Shown here piece after piece: positions 1 through 9,449 of a stretch of DNA of 64,000 nt. The notes under the pieces are model-generated. The model saw only the letters and a program-made list of their open reading frames with translations. It was not told the DNA's origin and made no database searches. The stretch's first letter is position 1. The number at the start of each line of letters is the position of its first letter. This DNA comes from Anastrepha obliqua (taxonomy: Eukaryota; Arthropoda; Insecta; Diptera; Tephritidae). The DNA lies in assembly GCF_027943255.1 (NCBI RefSeq), contig NC_072897.1, positions 22,320,044-22,384,043 of the forward strand, in the 5' to 3' direction. Both the position numbers and the translations under genes were made by a program.

Positions 1-4
1 TGCA

Positions 5-334
5 ATGTGTTATGTCAGAAATTATGGTCGACCCGACTTATTCATAACTTTCACATGCAATCCGAAATGGGATGATATTAAGAATCATTTATATACTGGG
101 CAATCAACTACTGATAGGCATGACATTACTGCAAGAGTGTTTAGACGAAAGCTACAGTCTCTAATGGATTTCAATGTAAAACATAAAGTTTACGGAGATG
201 TACAATGTCAAAAAAGAGGCTTGCCTCATGCGCATATTTTTATTTGGTTAAAACAAAAACTAACCACAGATAAAATTGATCATATTATATGTGCTGAAAT
301 TCCAGATATAAAGGAAGATCCAGAATTACATACT
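5..334 (+). pseudogene. Helitron Rep domain, N-terminal piece with HUH motif
   Basis: This open frame reads into the Rep (rolling-circle endonuclease) domain of a Helitron. It contains the motif GLPHAHIFIW at about residues 73-82, whose H-A-H is the metal-binding HUH motif, and the typical block YGRPDLFITFTCNPKW upstream. The frame is open from the window edge, so the true start is outside. It ends where the RTE LINE has landed: the codons for DPELHT run into the CTT-repeat tail of the RTE at 335. The Rep domain continues at 3613 with TVTKNM, so the two pieces were one reading frame before the insertion. Confidence 0.88.
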
Positions 335-3300
335 TCTTCTTCTTAATTGGCGCGATAACCGCTTACGCGATTTTGGCCGAGCTTAATAAAGCGCGCCAGT
401 CGTTTCTTTCTCGTGCTAACCGGCGCCAGTTGGACACACCAAGTGAAGCCAAGTCCTTCTCCACCAGATCTTTCCAACGCAGAGGAGGCCTTCCTCTTCC
501 TCTGCTACCACCAGCTGGTACCGCATCGAATACTTTCAAAGCCGGAGCGTTTGTGTCCATTCGGACGACATGTCCCAGCCAACGAAGCCGCTGGATCTTT
601 ATTCGCTGCGCTATGTCTATGTCGTCGTAAAGCTCATACAGCTCATCGTTACATCGTCTGCGATACTCGCCGTTGCCAACGTGCAAAGGTCCAAAAATCT
701 TACGCAGAATCTTTCTCTCGAATACTCCAAGCGTCGCTTCATCGGATGTTGTCATCGTCCAAGCTTCTGCGCCATACGTCAGGACGGGCATGATGAGAGT
801 CTTGTAGAGTGTTAGTTTTGTTCGTCGAGAGAGGACTTTACTGCTCAGTTGCCTACTTAGTCCAAAGTAGCACTTGTTGGCAAGAGAGATTCTACTTTGG
901 ATTTCAAGGCTGACATTGTTATAGGTGTTAATGCTGGTTCCTAAATACACGAAGTCTTTTACAACCTCAAAATTATAACTGTCTACAGTGACGTGGGTGC
1001 CGATACGCGAATGCGCCGACTGTTTGTTTGAAGACAGGAGGTACTTCGTTTTGTCCTCGTTCACCACCAGACCCATTCGCTTTGCCTCTTTATCCAGTTG
1101 TGAGAAGGCAGAACTAACAGCGCGGTTGTTAAGGCCGATGATATCGATATCATCGGCATACGCCAACAATTGTACGCTCTTATAAAATATTGTGCCTGAG
1201 CGATTAAGTTCTGCGGCTCGTACGATGCTCTCCAACATCAGGTTAAAGAAGTCACACGACAGTGAGTCACCCTGCCTGAAACCTCGTTTGGTATCAAACG
1301 GCTCGGAGAGGTCCTTCCCAATTCTGACGGCGCTGCTGGTGTTGAGCAACGTCATCTTACATAGCCGTATTAGTTTTGCGGGGATACCAAATTCAGACAT
1401 AGCGGCATACAGGTAACTCCTTTCCGTACTGTCGAATGCAGCTTTGAAGTCGACGAAAAGATGGTGTGTGTCGATTCTCCTTTCGTGGGTCTTTTCCAAG
1501 ATTTGGCGTATTGTGAATATTTGGTCGATGGTAGACTTTCCAGGTCTGAAGCCACACTGATAAGGTCCAATCAGTTGGTTGACGGTGGGCTTCAGCCTTT
1601 CACACAATACGCTCGCTAGAACCTTATAGGCGATATTTAGAAGACTAATCCCGCGGTAATTGGCACAAATTGCAGGATCGCCCTTCTTATGGATTGGGCA
1701 GAGCACACTTAAATTCCAATCGGCAGGCATGCTTTCATCCGACCATATTTTGCATAGGAGCTGATGCATGCACCTTACCAGCTCCTCGCCGCCATGTTTG
1801 AATAGCTCAGCCGGCAGTCCGTCGGCGCCCGCGGCTTTGTTGTTCTTTAGGCGCGTTATCGCTATTCTCACCTCGTCATGATCGGGTAACGGAACTACAA
1901 TTCCGTCGTCAACGATTGGGGTATCGGGATCTTCACATTCTCTATGACATGCGCAGCTGTCACTGTTTAACAGGTTCGAGAAGTGTTCCCTCCATAATTT
2001 AAGATTGCTCTGTACGTCAGTCACCAGATCGCCGTCTTTGTTCTTACAGGAAAACGCCCCGGTCTTAAAACCTTCTGTAAGTCGCCGAACTTTCTGGTAG
2101 AATTTTCGGGCATTGTTCCTATTGGCCAGCATCTCAAGCTCCTCGCACTCACGTATTTCGGCCTCTCGTTTCTTCTGTCGGATAATACGTCTCTCTTCCT
2201 TTTTCAGCTCTCTGTAGCGATCCCACATGTTTCGCGTTGCGCCCGATCGCAGCGTGGCTCTATAGACGGCATCTTTTCTTTCTGCGGCAGCATGACATTC
2301 CTCGTCGTACCAATTGTTTTTTCGGGCTCGCTGGAATCCGATTTCTTCTTCGGCGGCGGTACGTAGGGAACGAGAAATGTTGCTCCATTGCTCGCGCATG
2401 CCGGTGTGTTGGGCAGTGCTCTCCGAGAGCAGGAGTGAGAGTCGAGTGGCGAATCTTCTGGCTGTCTGTTGTGATTGCAGCTTTTCGATGTCGAACATTC
2501 TTTGCGTAGGTAGATGCACGTTTTTTGCTGCACAGAGGCGGGTGCGCAGTTTGGCTGCAACAAGGTAATGATCCGAGTCGATGTTGGGTCCTCGGATCGT
2601 ACGTACATCTAATACACTAGAAGCGTGTCTTCCATCTATCACAACATGATCGATCTGGTTTCGCGTTTTTCGATCAGGAGACAGCCAGGTAGCTTGGTGT
2701 ATTTTCTTATGCTGGAATCTGGTGCTGCAGACTACCATGTTTCGGGCCCCGGCGAAGTCGATCAGCCTCTGTCCGTTACCGGATGTTTCGTTGTGCAGGC
2801 TGAATTTTCCGACTGTGGGACCAAAAATTCCCTCCTTGCCCACCCTGGCGTTGAAGTCGCCAAGCACGATTTTTATGTCGTGGCGGGGGCAGCGCTCATA
2901 GGAACGTTCCAGGCGCTCATAGAAGGAATCTTTGGTCGCATCGTCCTTCTCTTCCGTCGGGGCGTGGGCGCAAATTAGCGATATGTTGAAAAATCTGGCT
3001 TTGATGCGGATTGTTGCGAGACGCTCGTCCGCCGGAGTGAACGACAGTACTTGGCGACGAAGTCTCTCTCCCACAACAAATCCGACACCGAATTTGCGCT
3101 CCTTTACATGGCAGCTGTAGTAGACGTCGCAAGGTCCTATGGTTTTCTTTCCTTGCCCCGTCCATCGCATCTCTTGGATGGCAGTGATGTCAGCCTTTAT
3201 TCTCACGAGGACATCAACCAGCCGGGCAGAGGCACCTTCCCCATTAAGGGACCGGACATTCCAGGTGCATGCCCTCAAATCGTGTTCCTTATTTCGTTTG

Positions 3301-3606
3301 CAGGGGTCGTCATCAGTAAAGGCAGTTCTCATCCGAGGCTTTGTTGCTGTTTTCATTGGGGGGGATTTTTAAGTGGCGGGTCCCAAACCCAGCGCACAAC
3401 CAGCTATCCTGGAATGTTTCGCCTTCTCACGTTAGCTCACTCCCGAACAGGTGTTCGGAAGCTAACCAGAGGATACGTGGGCTAATCCCGGACGTTGTAA
3501 GCTGCTTGAACCATATATAGAAGAATCGTCCTGGCCACTCCCAAGTGAATGGCGATCAGTAACTTTCCCCACTTGCGTGGACTTCTACACATGGAACCAT
3601 CCTCCC
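335..3606 (-). mobile_element. RTE-clade LINE, copy 1, apparently full length
   Basis: Non-LTR retrotransposon inserted in the Helitron Rep frame. It is flanked by the 6-bp duplication CATACT at 329-334 and 3607-3612; removing the insert and one copy restores the Helitron reading frame. On its sense (minus) strand it starts GGAGGATGGTTCC, has about 250 bp of 5' leader, one long ORF, and a 3' end AGCTCGGCCAA...CGCGCCAATTA followed by short AAG repeats. Its 5' end matches the start of copy 2 at 40828, which supports both boundaries. Confidence 0.9.
363..3356 (-). CDS. RTE LINE endonuclease-reverse transcriptase (uninterrupted, 997 aa)
   Basis: Single polyprotein that nicks target DNA and reverse-transcribes the element RNA. 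The N-terminal third is an AP-type endonuclease: CTWNVRSLN (about residue 31), IQEMRW, LGDFNARVG (about 166) and SDHYLV (about 262). The central reverse transcriptase has NNKAAGADGLPAELF, CPIHKKGD, NYRGISLLN, FVDFKAAFDS, FRQGDSLS and the catalytic YADD near residue 732 (codons at about 1151-1162). The C-terminus has TYGAEAW and a basic tail. About 1000 aa is normal for RTE. The start MKTATKPRMR is shared with copy 2. All catalytic motifs that I can see are present and there is no internal stop, so this copy could be recently active. I cannot tell whether it is transcribed. Confidence 0.9.
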   Translation of the reverse strand: MKTATKPRMRTAFTDDDPCKRNKEHDLRACTWNVRSLNGEGASARLVDVLVRIKADITAIQEMRWTGQGKKTIGPCDVYYSCHVKERKFGVGFVVGERLRRQVLSFTPADERLATIRIKARFFNISLICAHAPTEEKDDATKDSFYERLERSYERCPRHDIKIVLGDFNARVGKEGIFGPTVGKFSLHNETSGNGQRLIDFAGARNMVVCSTRFQHKKIHQATWLSPDRKTRNQIDHVVIDGRHASSVLDVRTIRGPNIDSDHYLVAAKLRTRLCAAKNVHLPTQRMFDIEKLQSQQTARRFATRLSLLLSESTAQHTGMREQWSNISRSLRTAAEEEIGFQRARKNNWYDEECHAAAERKDAVYRATLRSGATRNMWDRYRELKKEERRIIRQKKREAEIRECEELEMLANRNNARKFYQKVRRLTEGFKTGAFSCKNKDGDLVTDVQSNLKLWREHFSNLLNSDSCACHRECEDPDTPIVDDGIVVPLPDHDEVRIAITRLKNNKAAGADGLPAELFKHGGEELVRCMHQLLCKIWSDESMPADWNLSVLCPIHKKGDPAICANYRGISLLNIAYKVLASVLCERLKPTVNQLIGPYQCGFRPGKSTIDQIFTIRQILEKTHERRIDTHHLFVDFKAAFDSTERSYLYAAMSEFGIPAKLIRLCKMTLLNTSSAVRIGKDLSEPFDTKRGFRQGDSLSCDFFNLMLESIVRAAELNRSGTIFYKSVQLLAYADDIDIIGLNNRAVSSAFSQLDKEAKRMGLVVNEDKTKYLLSSNKQSAHSRIGTHVTVDSYNFEVVKDFVYLGTSINTYNNVSLEIQSRISLANKCYFGLSRQLSSKVLSRRTKLTLYKTLIMPVLTYGAEAWTMTTSDEATLGVFERKILRKIFGPLHVGNGEYRRRCNDELYELYDDIDIAQRIKIQRLRWLGHVVRMDTNAPALKVFDAVPAGGSRGRGRPPLRWKDLVEKDLASLGVSNWRRLARERNDWRALLSSAKIA

Positions 3607-3612
3607 ATACTA

Positions 3613-6198
3613 CTGTAACCAAAAACATGATTAATGGACCATGTGGTACGTTAAATCAAAATTCTCCATGTATGGCTGATGGTAAATGTTCAAAAAACTA
3701 CCCAAGGCAATTAATTGCTGAAACAATGACTGGAAATGATGGATATCCATTGTACCGTAGAAGATCACCAGAAAATAATGGAAAAACAGTCACTGTGAAA
3801 ATAAATAATCAAGATGTAGAGATCGATAATCGTTGGATAGTTCCGTATTCCAAATTATTATCGAAAACATTTGACGCACATATAAATGTTGAATATTGTA
3901 ACTCCGTAAAATCCATCAAATACATATGCAAATATATCAATAAAGGAATTAACATGCCAGTATTTAGAGTTGTAAATCGAAATGATGAAATTACTAATTA
4001 CCAAATGGGAAGATACATTAGTAGCAACGAAGCAGTTTGGAGAATATTATCATTTCCGATTCATGATCGCCATCCAGCTGTTATTCATTTGTCAGACCAT
4101 TTAGAAAATGAACAAAGCAACAGCAACAACACTAACTGCATTTTTCAACTTATGTGAAACAGATTCATTTGCAAGAACATTGCTTTATTCAAATGTTCCT
4201 AAATAGTATACTTGGAATGCATCATCAAGGTCCTGGGTAGGAAGGCAACGAGGAATACCTGTAGATGGATATCCAGGTGTTCATTTGGGTGGTGCAATCG
4301 GACGACTTTACACTGTGTATCCAAGTAAAGTGGAATGTTTCTATTTACGTTTACTCTTAGTTGATATTCCCGGCCCAAGATCATTCGGAAGTTTGAAACG
4401 AGTTAATGGTCATCTTTGTTGTACTTATCAGCAAGAATGCAAAGAATTGAATTTGCTTGAAAATGATAATCAGTGGGATGCAACTCTTATGGATGCATGT
4501 GCAACAAGTTCTCCACACCAAATAAGAACACTATTTGCCATCATTATTGCTACATGTTTCCCAGCAAAGCCAAAAGAATTGTGGAGTACTTACCAAGAAT
4601 ACATGACAGAAGATATCCTACATCAAGTACGTCGCATTACTGCAAATCCAAATTTGAATTATACAGATGAATTATATAATGAGGCATTAACTAAAATCGA
4701 AGACTTTTGCCTGATGATTGCAAATAAAACTCTGAGTGAGTTAGGTATGATCGCACCAAATCGTCCGATGCATGATGCATACAATGCAGAATTATGACGT
4801 GAAAAAGAATATAATCGAAATGATCTGAACACATTTGTAACAACAAACTTACTAAAATTAAACACAGAACAAAGGCAGGTATACGACACAATTATAGACA
4901 ATGTTGCAAATGAAATAGGAGGAATATTCTTCTTAGATGCACCAGGTGGGACTTGGCCACCATTCGATCACAGAATAATATTGCATTGGCTTTGGCATCA
5001 TCTGGAATAGCGGCAACTTTATTGGACGGCGGTCGCACTGTACATTCTGCATTAAAGTTACCATTAAATATGCAATTAAATGAAGAACCAACTTGCAACA
5101 TTTCTAAAAATTCTGGAATGGGAAAGGTTTTACAAACATGTAAAATTATTGTATGGGATGAATGTACAATGGCTCATAAAAAATTACTGGAAGCCTTAAA
5201 TAGAACACTGAAAGATTTTCGAAATAACACAAACATATTTGGTGGTACACTAATTCTATTGGCCGGTGATTTTCGACAAACTTTGCCTGTTATTCCCAAA
5301 TCAACAGCAGCTGATGAATTGAGAGCGTGCCTTAAATCTTTTAATCTGTGGAGATATGTTCAAAAACTCACATTAACTACTAATGTTCGTGTGCAGTTAC
5401 ATAATGATCCAAAAACTGCTGAATTTTCCGAACATTTGTTGCAAATTGGAAATGGACGAAAGCCAATTGATAAGAATACAGGCATGATCACACTTCCAAG
5501 TTATTTTGTACCGTAACAGAATCAAGAGTACAATTAGGCAAAATGTATTCCCAAATATTGCACAAAACTATCGAAATCAAGATTGGCTAAGCGAGAGAGC
5601 TATATTAGCTGCCAAAAATGTCGATGTCAATGAAATCAATGCCAGTATTTTGACTCAAATTCCAGGTGAAGTTGTCACCTATAAATCAATTGATTCAATT
5701 ACTAATCCCGACGATGTAATGAATTATCCAATTGAATTTTTGAATTCACTTAACTTGCCTGGCTTGCCACCACATTGTTTGCAATTGAAAGTCGGCGCAG
5801 TGATCATTATGTTGCGAAATATCAATCAGCCGAAACTATGCAATGGGATATGATTAGCAGTGAAACGGACAATGAACAATGTAATTGAAGCAACAATTTT
5901 GAAAGGCAAATGTAAAGGTGAAGATGTTTTGATTCCGCGCATTCCAATGATTTCAACAGATTTGCCTTTTGATTTTATGCGACTTCAATTTCCCATTCGC
6001 CTTACTTTTGCTATTACAATCAATAAGTCTCAAGGTCAAACACTTCAATTATGTGGAATTGACCTAACTTATCCATGCTTTGGACATGGGCAACTGTATG
6101 TAGGATGTTCTCGAGTAGGGAAACCATCGTTAGTTTATATTTATACACCGCATGAAAATAAAACCAAAAATTTTGTGTATCAGAAGGCTTTAGAATAA
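3613..6198 (+). pseudogene. Helitron Rep (two-tyrosine) and PIF1-like helicase, broken
   Basis: Continuation of the Helitron RepHel frame after the RTE. The block CGTLNQNSPCMADGKCSKNYP leads to KYICKYINKG (about 3920-3950), which holds the two catalytic tyrosines of Rep. The helicase follows in several frames: SSGIAATLLDGGRTVHS, the Walker B-like IIVWDECTMAHK (5148-5183), AGDFRQTLPVIP, NKSQGQTLQL and LYVGCSRVGKPSL. Breaks seen: a frame change near 4150-4250, a stop at 4796, loss of the Walker A lysine region (DAPGGTWPPF at about 4940, where GPGGTGKT is expected), a frame change near 5510 and a stop at 5851. No functional helicase can come from this copy. Confidence 0.87.
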
Positions 6199-6338
6199 GT
6201 TGTTAGTTTACAATCATTAAAGTAAGTCACTAAAATAAGTAAAACATTGTTATTATAATAGAATAAGTCACAAAATAATGGCCGAGCATGAATTAAATGA
6301 TGAAACAAGAAAAAAACAAAGAACACTTGTCATTTATA
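6199..6338. other. Helitron 3' non-coding region
   Basis: AT-rich sequence between the helicase stop and the Helentron-like insert. It contains AATAAG and TTATTATAATAG runs. A short open stretch from an ATG at 6279 (MAEHELNDETRKKQ) cannot be assigned to anything. Confidence 0.5.
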
Positions 6339-6489
6339 TTTTGAAGTGAAAACTTCTTTAGAATCGTTGGGAGTGATTTGAGAAAAAGTGAAACGAAAAA
6401 AGCGACACTCTTGGCTACGAAACGTTATATTATATGTTGATATAAACGTAGCGACGAACTAAATAACTTTTAGGCCAGCGCCGACAGCA

Positions 6490-6556
6490 TGGCGCGATAG
6501 CCGAGCGGCTAGAGATGTGAGCTTCTGACCCAAAATCCTTGGTTCGAATCACAAGA
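6490..6556 (+). repeat. tRNA-like sequence with pol III box A/box B
   Basis: Reads GGCGCGATAGCCGAGCGG, then GGTTCGAATC about 40 bp later. These fit box A (TRGCNNAGY) and box B (GGTTCGANTC) of a tRNA-type RNA polymerase III promoter. The T-arm stem is imperfect and no clean acceptor stem can be drawn, so this is a tRNA-derived repeat head, not a working tRNA gene. The same unit is at 21902-21968 and, inverted, at 21731-21797. Confidence 0.6.
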
Positions 6557-6597
6557 AAAAAAAATTTTTTATACAGTTATTTTATTTTATTTTATGA

Positions 6598-6786
6598 TAT
6601 GTTTATGAGGAGCTTTTTTTCATGGAAAATACACTCGGTGTTTTGCCGTTGCCTGCTGAGGGGTGAGCGCTATTAGAAAAATAGTTTTCCTTAATTTTGG
6701 TGTTTTCACCGAGATTCGAACTGACGTTCTCTCTGTGAATTCTGAATAGTAGTCACGCACCAACCCATTCGGCTACGGCGTTTGTT
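6598..6786 (-). repeat. SINE fragment (tRNA head and body) inside the Helentron-like element
   Basis: On the minus strand this reads as the 5' two thirds of the SINE seen complete at 45232-45550: CGCCGTAGCCGAATGGGTTGG, the box B GTTCGAATCTCGG, then the body motif of cleared C/G bases and the AAAGCTCCTCATAAA block. The 3' tail is missing. The same fragment is in copy 2 of the Helentron-like element, so it was captured before the element amplified. Confidence 0.75.
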
Positions 6787-7099
6787 TAATTTTACTAATG
6801 CAAAAATGAGGAAAAATATATGAATAAAGTTTGCTTACTGTTTACACATTTTCCAAAGGTGACGGAGAACCAAAAAAAAAGTCGATTTTCAAACAGATAC
6901 GAGTGCATATGTGTAATTGTGTTAGAGTTTCGGTCACGCCCCAGCAAAACCTGCGTGCATATGTGTTTGTAACATTCAAAAAAATGTAATTGTGTTAGAG
7001 TTTCGGTCACGCAGGTTTTGCTGGGGACGCTCATAATAGCAACCGCGTGTGTATTTTTATATTCGTAAATATTTTCACTTTTAAATATTTACCGCAATT

Positions 7100-7500
7100 A
7101 TGCCGAAAAATAATGCAGAAAAGTGTCGTGAATATCGACAGAAAAAAAATCAATAAATAGCATCACGGAATTCATTCACGAAAATTTATTAAAGTATACA
7201 CCAGAAGTATCGCGGGTACTTAGAAAAGATTACAATAAAGTTCCAATGATTTTAAGTGGCGATTTTAACGTAAATTTTGCATTGGACACAGCGGTTCCTT
7301 TAATTGACGTTCTCAATACAACATTCAATTTAAAAATGTGTAACAATCGCACTGAATCGACAACACGATCAAAAACAACCATTGACGCGGTATTTCAAAG
7401 ATATGTTGACAACATGGAAACCAAAGCATTTGTATCATATTTTAGCTATCATAAGCCACTCGTATCATTTGTTGAAATTGAAAACATTGACGATGAATAA
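7100..7500 (+). pseudogene. Helentron-type protein relic: start codons joined to endonuclease tail
   Basis: An ATG at 7100 opens MPKNNAEKCREYRQKKNQ and stops after 18 codons; this resembles the start of insect Helitron/Helentron replicase proteins. It is followed, in a different frame, by ITEFIHENLLKYTPEVS and then by an exonuclease-endonuclease-phosphatase-like tail with LSGDFNVNFALDTAVPL and RSKTTIDAVFQ, ending at 7500. The D-F-N of GDFN is the typical endonuclease motif. The whole Rep and helicase centre is missing. I read this as an internal deletion derivative of an autonomous Helentron. Copy 2 at 22428-22830 has the same structure. Confidence 0.66.
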
Positions 7501-7650
7501 TAATAAAATGAAGAAAATAATATATGAACTTTATAGCAATATTATAATGAACCTATAATTATCCCGCTCCTAATGCTGCTTTCGTCTCATTCTCTCTCAG
7601 TTTGTTTTACGGAAGGTTTCACTTCTATCGCGTCTAACCGTTAGACTGGT

Positions 7651-7697
7651 TTTAATTTTTTTTCTTTCACCCAGCGAAGCGGGTGAGGGACCGCTAG
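7651..7697 (+). other. Helitron 3' terminus: hairpin and CTAG
   Basis: After the Helentron-like insert the older Helitron ends with a T-rich run, the hairpin at 7668-7685 (stem CACCC/GGGTG and GC/GC, GAA loop, one bulged A), then AGGGACCG and CTAG at 7694-7697 followed by T. This is the canonical Helitron end, which inserts between A and T. Confidence 0.8.
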
Positions 7698-7739
7698 TAT
7701 CTGTATGTATATATATCACATATATTATGTTAGTTATTT

Positions 7740-8340
7740 TTGTGCAAAAGTTCAATTGGATCTTCAATTCTTATAGTGTTACAAATGTATGTGCACACGC
7801 ACTGCAGCAACAATGACCTATCTCACGACGCATTGCTTTATCATATTTATGTGCATTTGAATATGTATTTTTTGTTCCTTTGCCAAACGAAATTTTTTTC
7901 AATTTACATATGTATATTACAGGGAATAATTCATATGTATATGTATGCATTTTATAGATAGTATACAACTTTGAAATTTAAAATAAATAAAGGAAAACTT
8001 CTAAGAAACGTATTTGCATACATAAGTATATGGCACAACTAAGTTCTATTGCATCTTTCATAAATATAGTGTTGCTCGCATATGTTTACTGAAGCAACAT
8101 GACCTACCTCACGAGCATCGCCTTATCATATTTCATGCAATAATTAGGGAGTAAATATTCGAATGATCGAATTGATGCAAATGCTAAAACAATTTCTTCT
8201 GCATATGCATCGACGTATTTGCATGTGCGTATATGCACACTTGATGCCCTAACTATGAACGTTGAAATAAAATCAAAAAATTCTTTATAAAAAACGCTTC
8301 ATTACCAGGCACACAGGAAGATGGCATATGCAAATATAAA
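7740..8340. repeat. Cluster of dispersed repeat pieces
   Basis: No coding sequence is visible. Two diverged copies of one repeat lie at about 7785-7860 and 8055-8140; both contain AGCAACA(A)TGACCTA(C/T)CTCACGA followed by CTTTATCATATTT or CCTTATCATATTT. A third copy is at 48510-48640. The piece at 7845-7915 is also similar to 58905-58985. The piece at 8274-8335 matches 16623-16690 on the opposite strand through GCATATGCCATCTTCC and GCCTGGTAATGAAGCG. The parent family was not identified. Confidence 0.6.
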
Positions 8341-9114
8341 TATGTAAATTGAATTTAAGCAAAACAATGCTTATTAATATACACATATGCATGGACATAC
8401 AACCGAACACACAAGGCACTCACTTTATTCCTCAAAATGCGCATGTCGTTCAAAGCTAAAATTCTATGCCTAGCGACTACAATAACAAAATGCAGTCATA
8501 GGCGCAGGCGTAGCGGCCATCATTCTAGTTGCCATGGTGCTGAACAGCTCAAAATAGTCGCGACGGCGCCGAACAGTTTCAACAAAAACTCATAAAAAAA
8601 TTCATTGTTAAATTCGAGCTCATATTTCTACGAGCAAAGTACTTTCATTCACAAAACGAGCCGCCCATATGCCAATTCTCTCGACAATTCGAAAATAGTC
8701 AATATTGGAATATTTCGCGTAGAATTATTAGCCAATATTTGATAAATCTTGACTTTTTGTCAAGTCCAGTGCCCGCGGCTTCGTACATATGTACACATCA
8801 ATATATGTATGTAAATATGTCTTTCTAAATGCTCGACAGCCGCAGCTGCTGTGCGTCAAGTGCGCGCATGACCATACAGTAAGTTGCAGGAAAAAACGAC
8901 TAGCTTAAAAAGAAGGTCTGATTCGGACATTTTTATACTAAGAGAAAATTTGGAAACAATTGTTTTATGTTCTCTGATAGTAGGTAAATAGTTAATTGGT
9001 ATATTACTTTACGTATGTAGTTCTTGAATTGATAAAAAGTGCACAAAACATAAGCATATATCTGCATAGTTAGAAACTTACTCTAAAATCAGAGCATTTA
9101 AAGGTGCCTGTACA
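8341..9114. other. Non-coding, nothing recognised
   Basis: AT-rich sequence with a GC-richer patch at 8490-8575. I see no long ORF, tandem array or terminal repeat that I can name. Confidence 0.4.
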
Positions 9115-9436
9115 AGTTATTCTTATGCCGTTCCAGGTGATATATTCTTTTATGATCTCTTTGGTAACCAGTATTATTTGATCTCTTTGGTTAAACTTCA
9201 CTTGGGCACTTTATTAACACTTCACTTATAGAACTATTTATACTCTGCTATCATAAAAACTAACGGCGCTTAAGTGCTTTTTTAATGACGACTCTTTCAG
9301 CTGTATCGTGCGCACGATTTCGGCAAAATGCGATGCATCGGCATACATAAAACGAACTTAAGCAAGGTGTGGGATAGTCACAGCGGCAATAACCAAAGAT
9401 TACTTGATCGATGCTGGCGAGTACCGCTGTGTTAAC
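9115..9436 (-). repeat. 3' LTR of the gypsy element
   Basis: On the plus strand it begins AGTTATTCTTATGCCG; on the sense strand it therefore ends AATAACT. It matches 16105-16349 almost base for base through about 9359. The remaining 77 bp up to the polypurine tract have no partner at the other end, where the 5' LTR is cut short at 16349. Confidence 0.82.
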
Positions 9437-9449
9437 GCCTCCCCCTCTT
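9437..9449 (-). other. Polypurine tract of the gypsy element
   Basis: Sense strand AAGAGGGGGAGG immediately upstream of the 3' LTR: the usual primer for plus-strand DNA synthesis. Confidence 0.7.

Larger units (their letters stand above)
6339..7650 (+). mobile_element. Non-autonomous Helentron-like element, copy 1
   Basis: Element of about 1.3 kb found twice in the window (here and at 21591-22980), with copies nearly identical over most of their length. It starts TTTTGAAGTGAAAACTTC and ends with the small hairpin GTCTAACCGTTAGAC then TGGT. The 5' end is inversely repeated just inside the 3' end (GAAGTGAAAACTTC against GAAGGTTTCACTTC at 7610-7625). Such asymmetric terminal inverted repeats, and an internal endonuclease relic, are features of Helentron/Helitron2 elements. 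It lies between AT-rich bases of the older Helitron, just before that element's own CTAG end. Confidence 0.72.
1..7697 (+). mobile_element. Helitron (HUH Rep + PIF1-like helicase), decayed, 5' end outside window
   Basis: Rolling-circle DNA transposon. Rep (HUH, then two-tyrosine) and helicase motifs lie in order on the plus strand between 5 and 6198. The right end at 7668-7697 is a textbook Helitron terminus: a short hairpin (CACCC A GC GAA GC GGGTG) followed about ten bases later by CTAG and a T. The element is interrupted by an RTE LINE (335-3606) and by a Helentron-like element (6339-7650), and its ORF has several frameshifts and stops, so it is a fossil. The 5' end lies to the left of the window. 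Confidence 0.88.

Noticed and set aside
2204..3485. Several plus- and minus-frame ORFs overlapping the RTE coding region
   Set aside because: They are shadows of the 997-aa RTE ORF in other frames; the same shadows occur in copy 2.
6490..6556. Functional tRNA gene
   Set aside because: Box A and box B are present, but the T stem and acceptor stem do not pair properly and the unit lies in a repeated element. Treated as tRNA-derived repeat.
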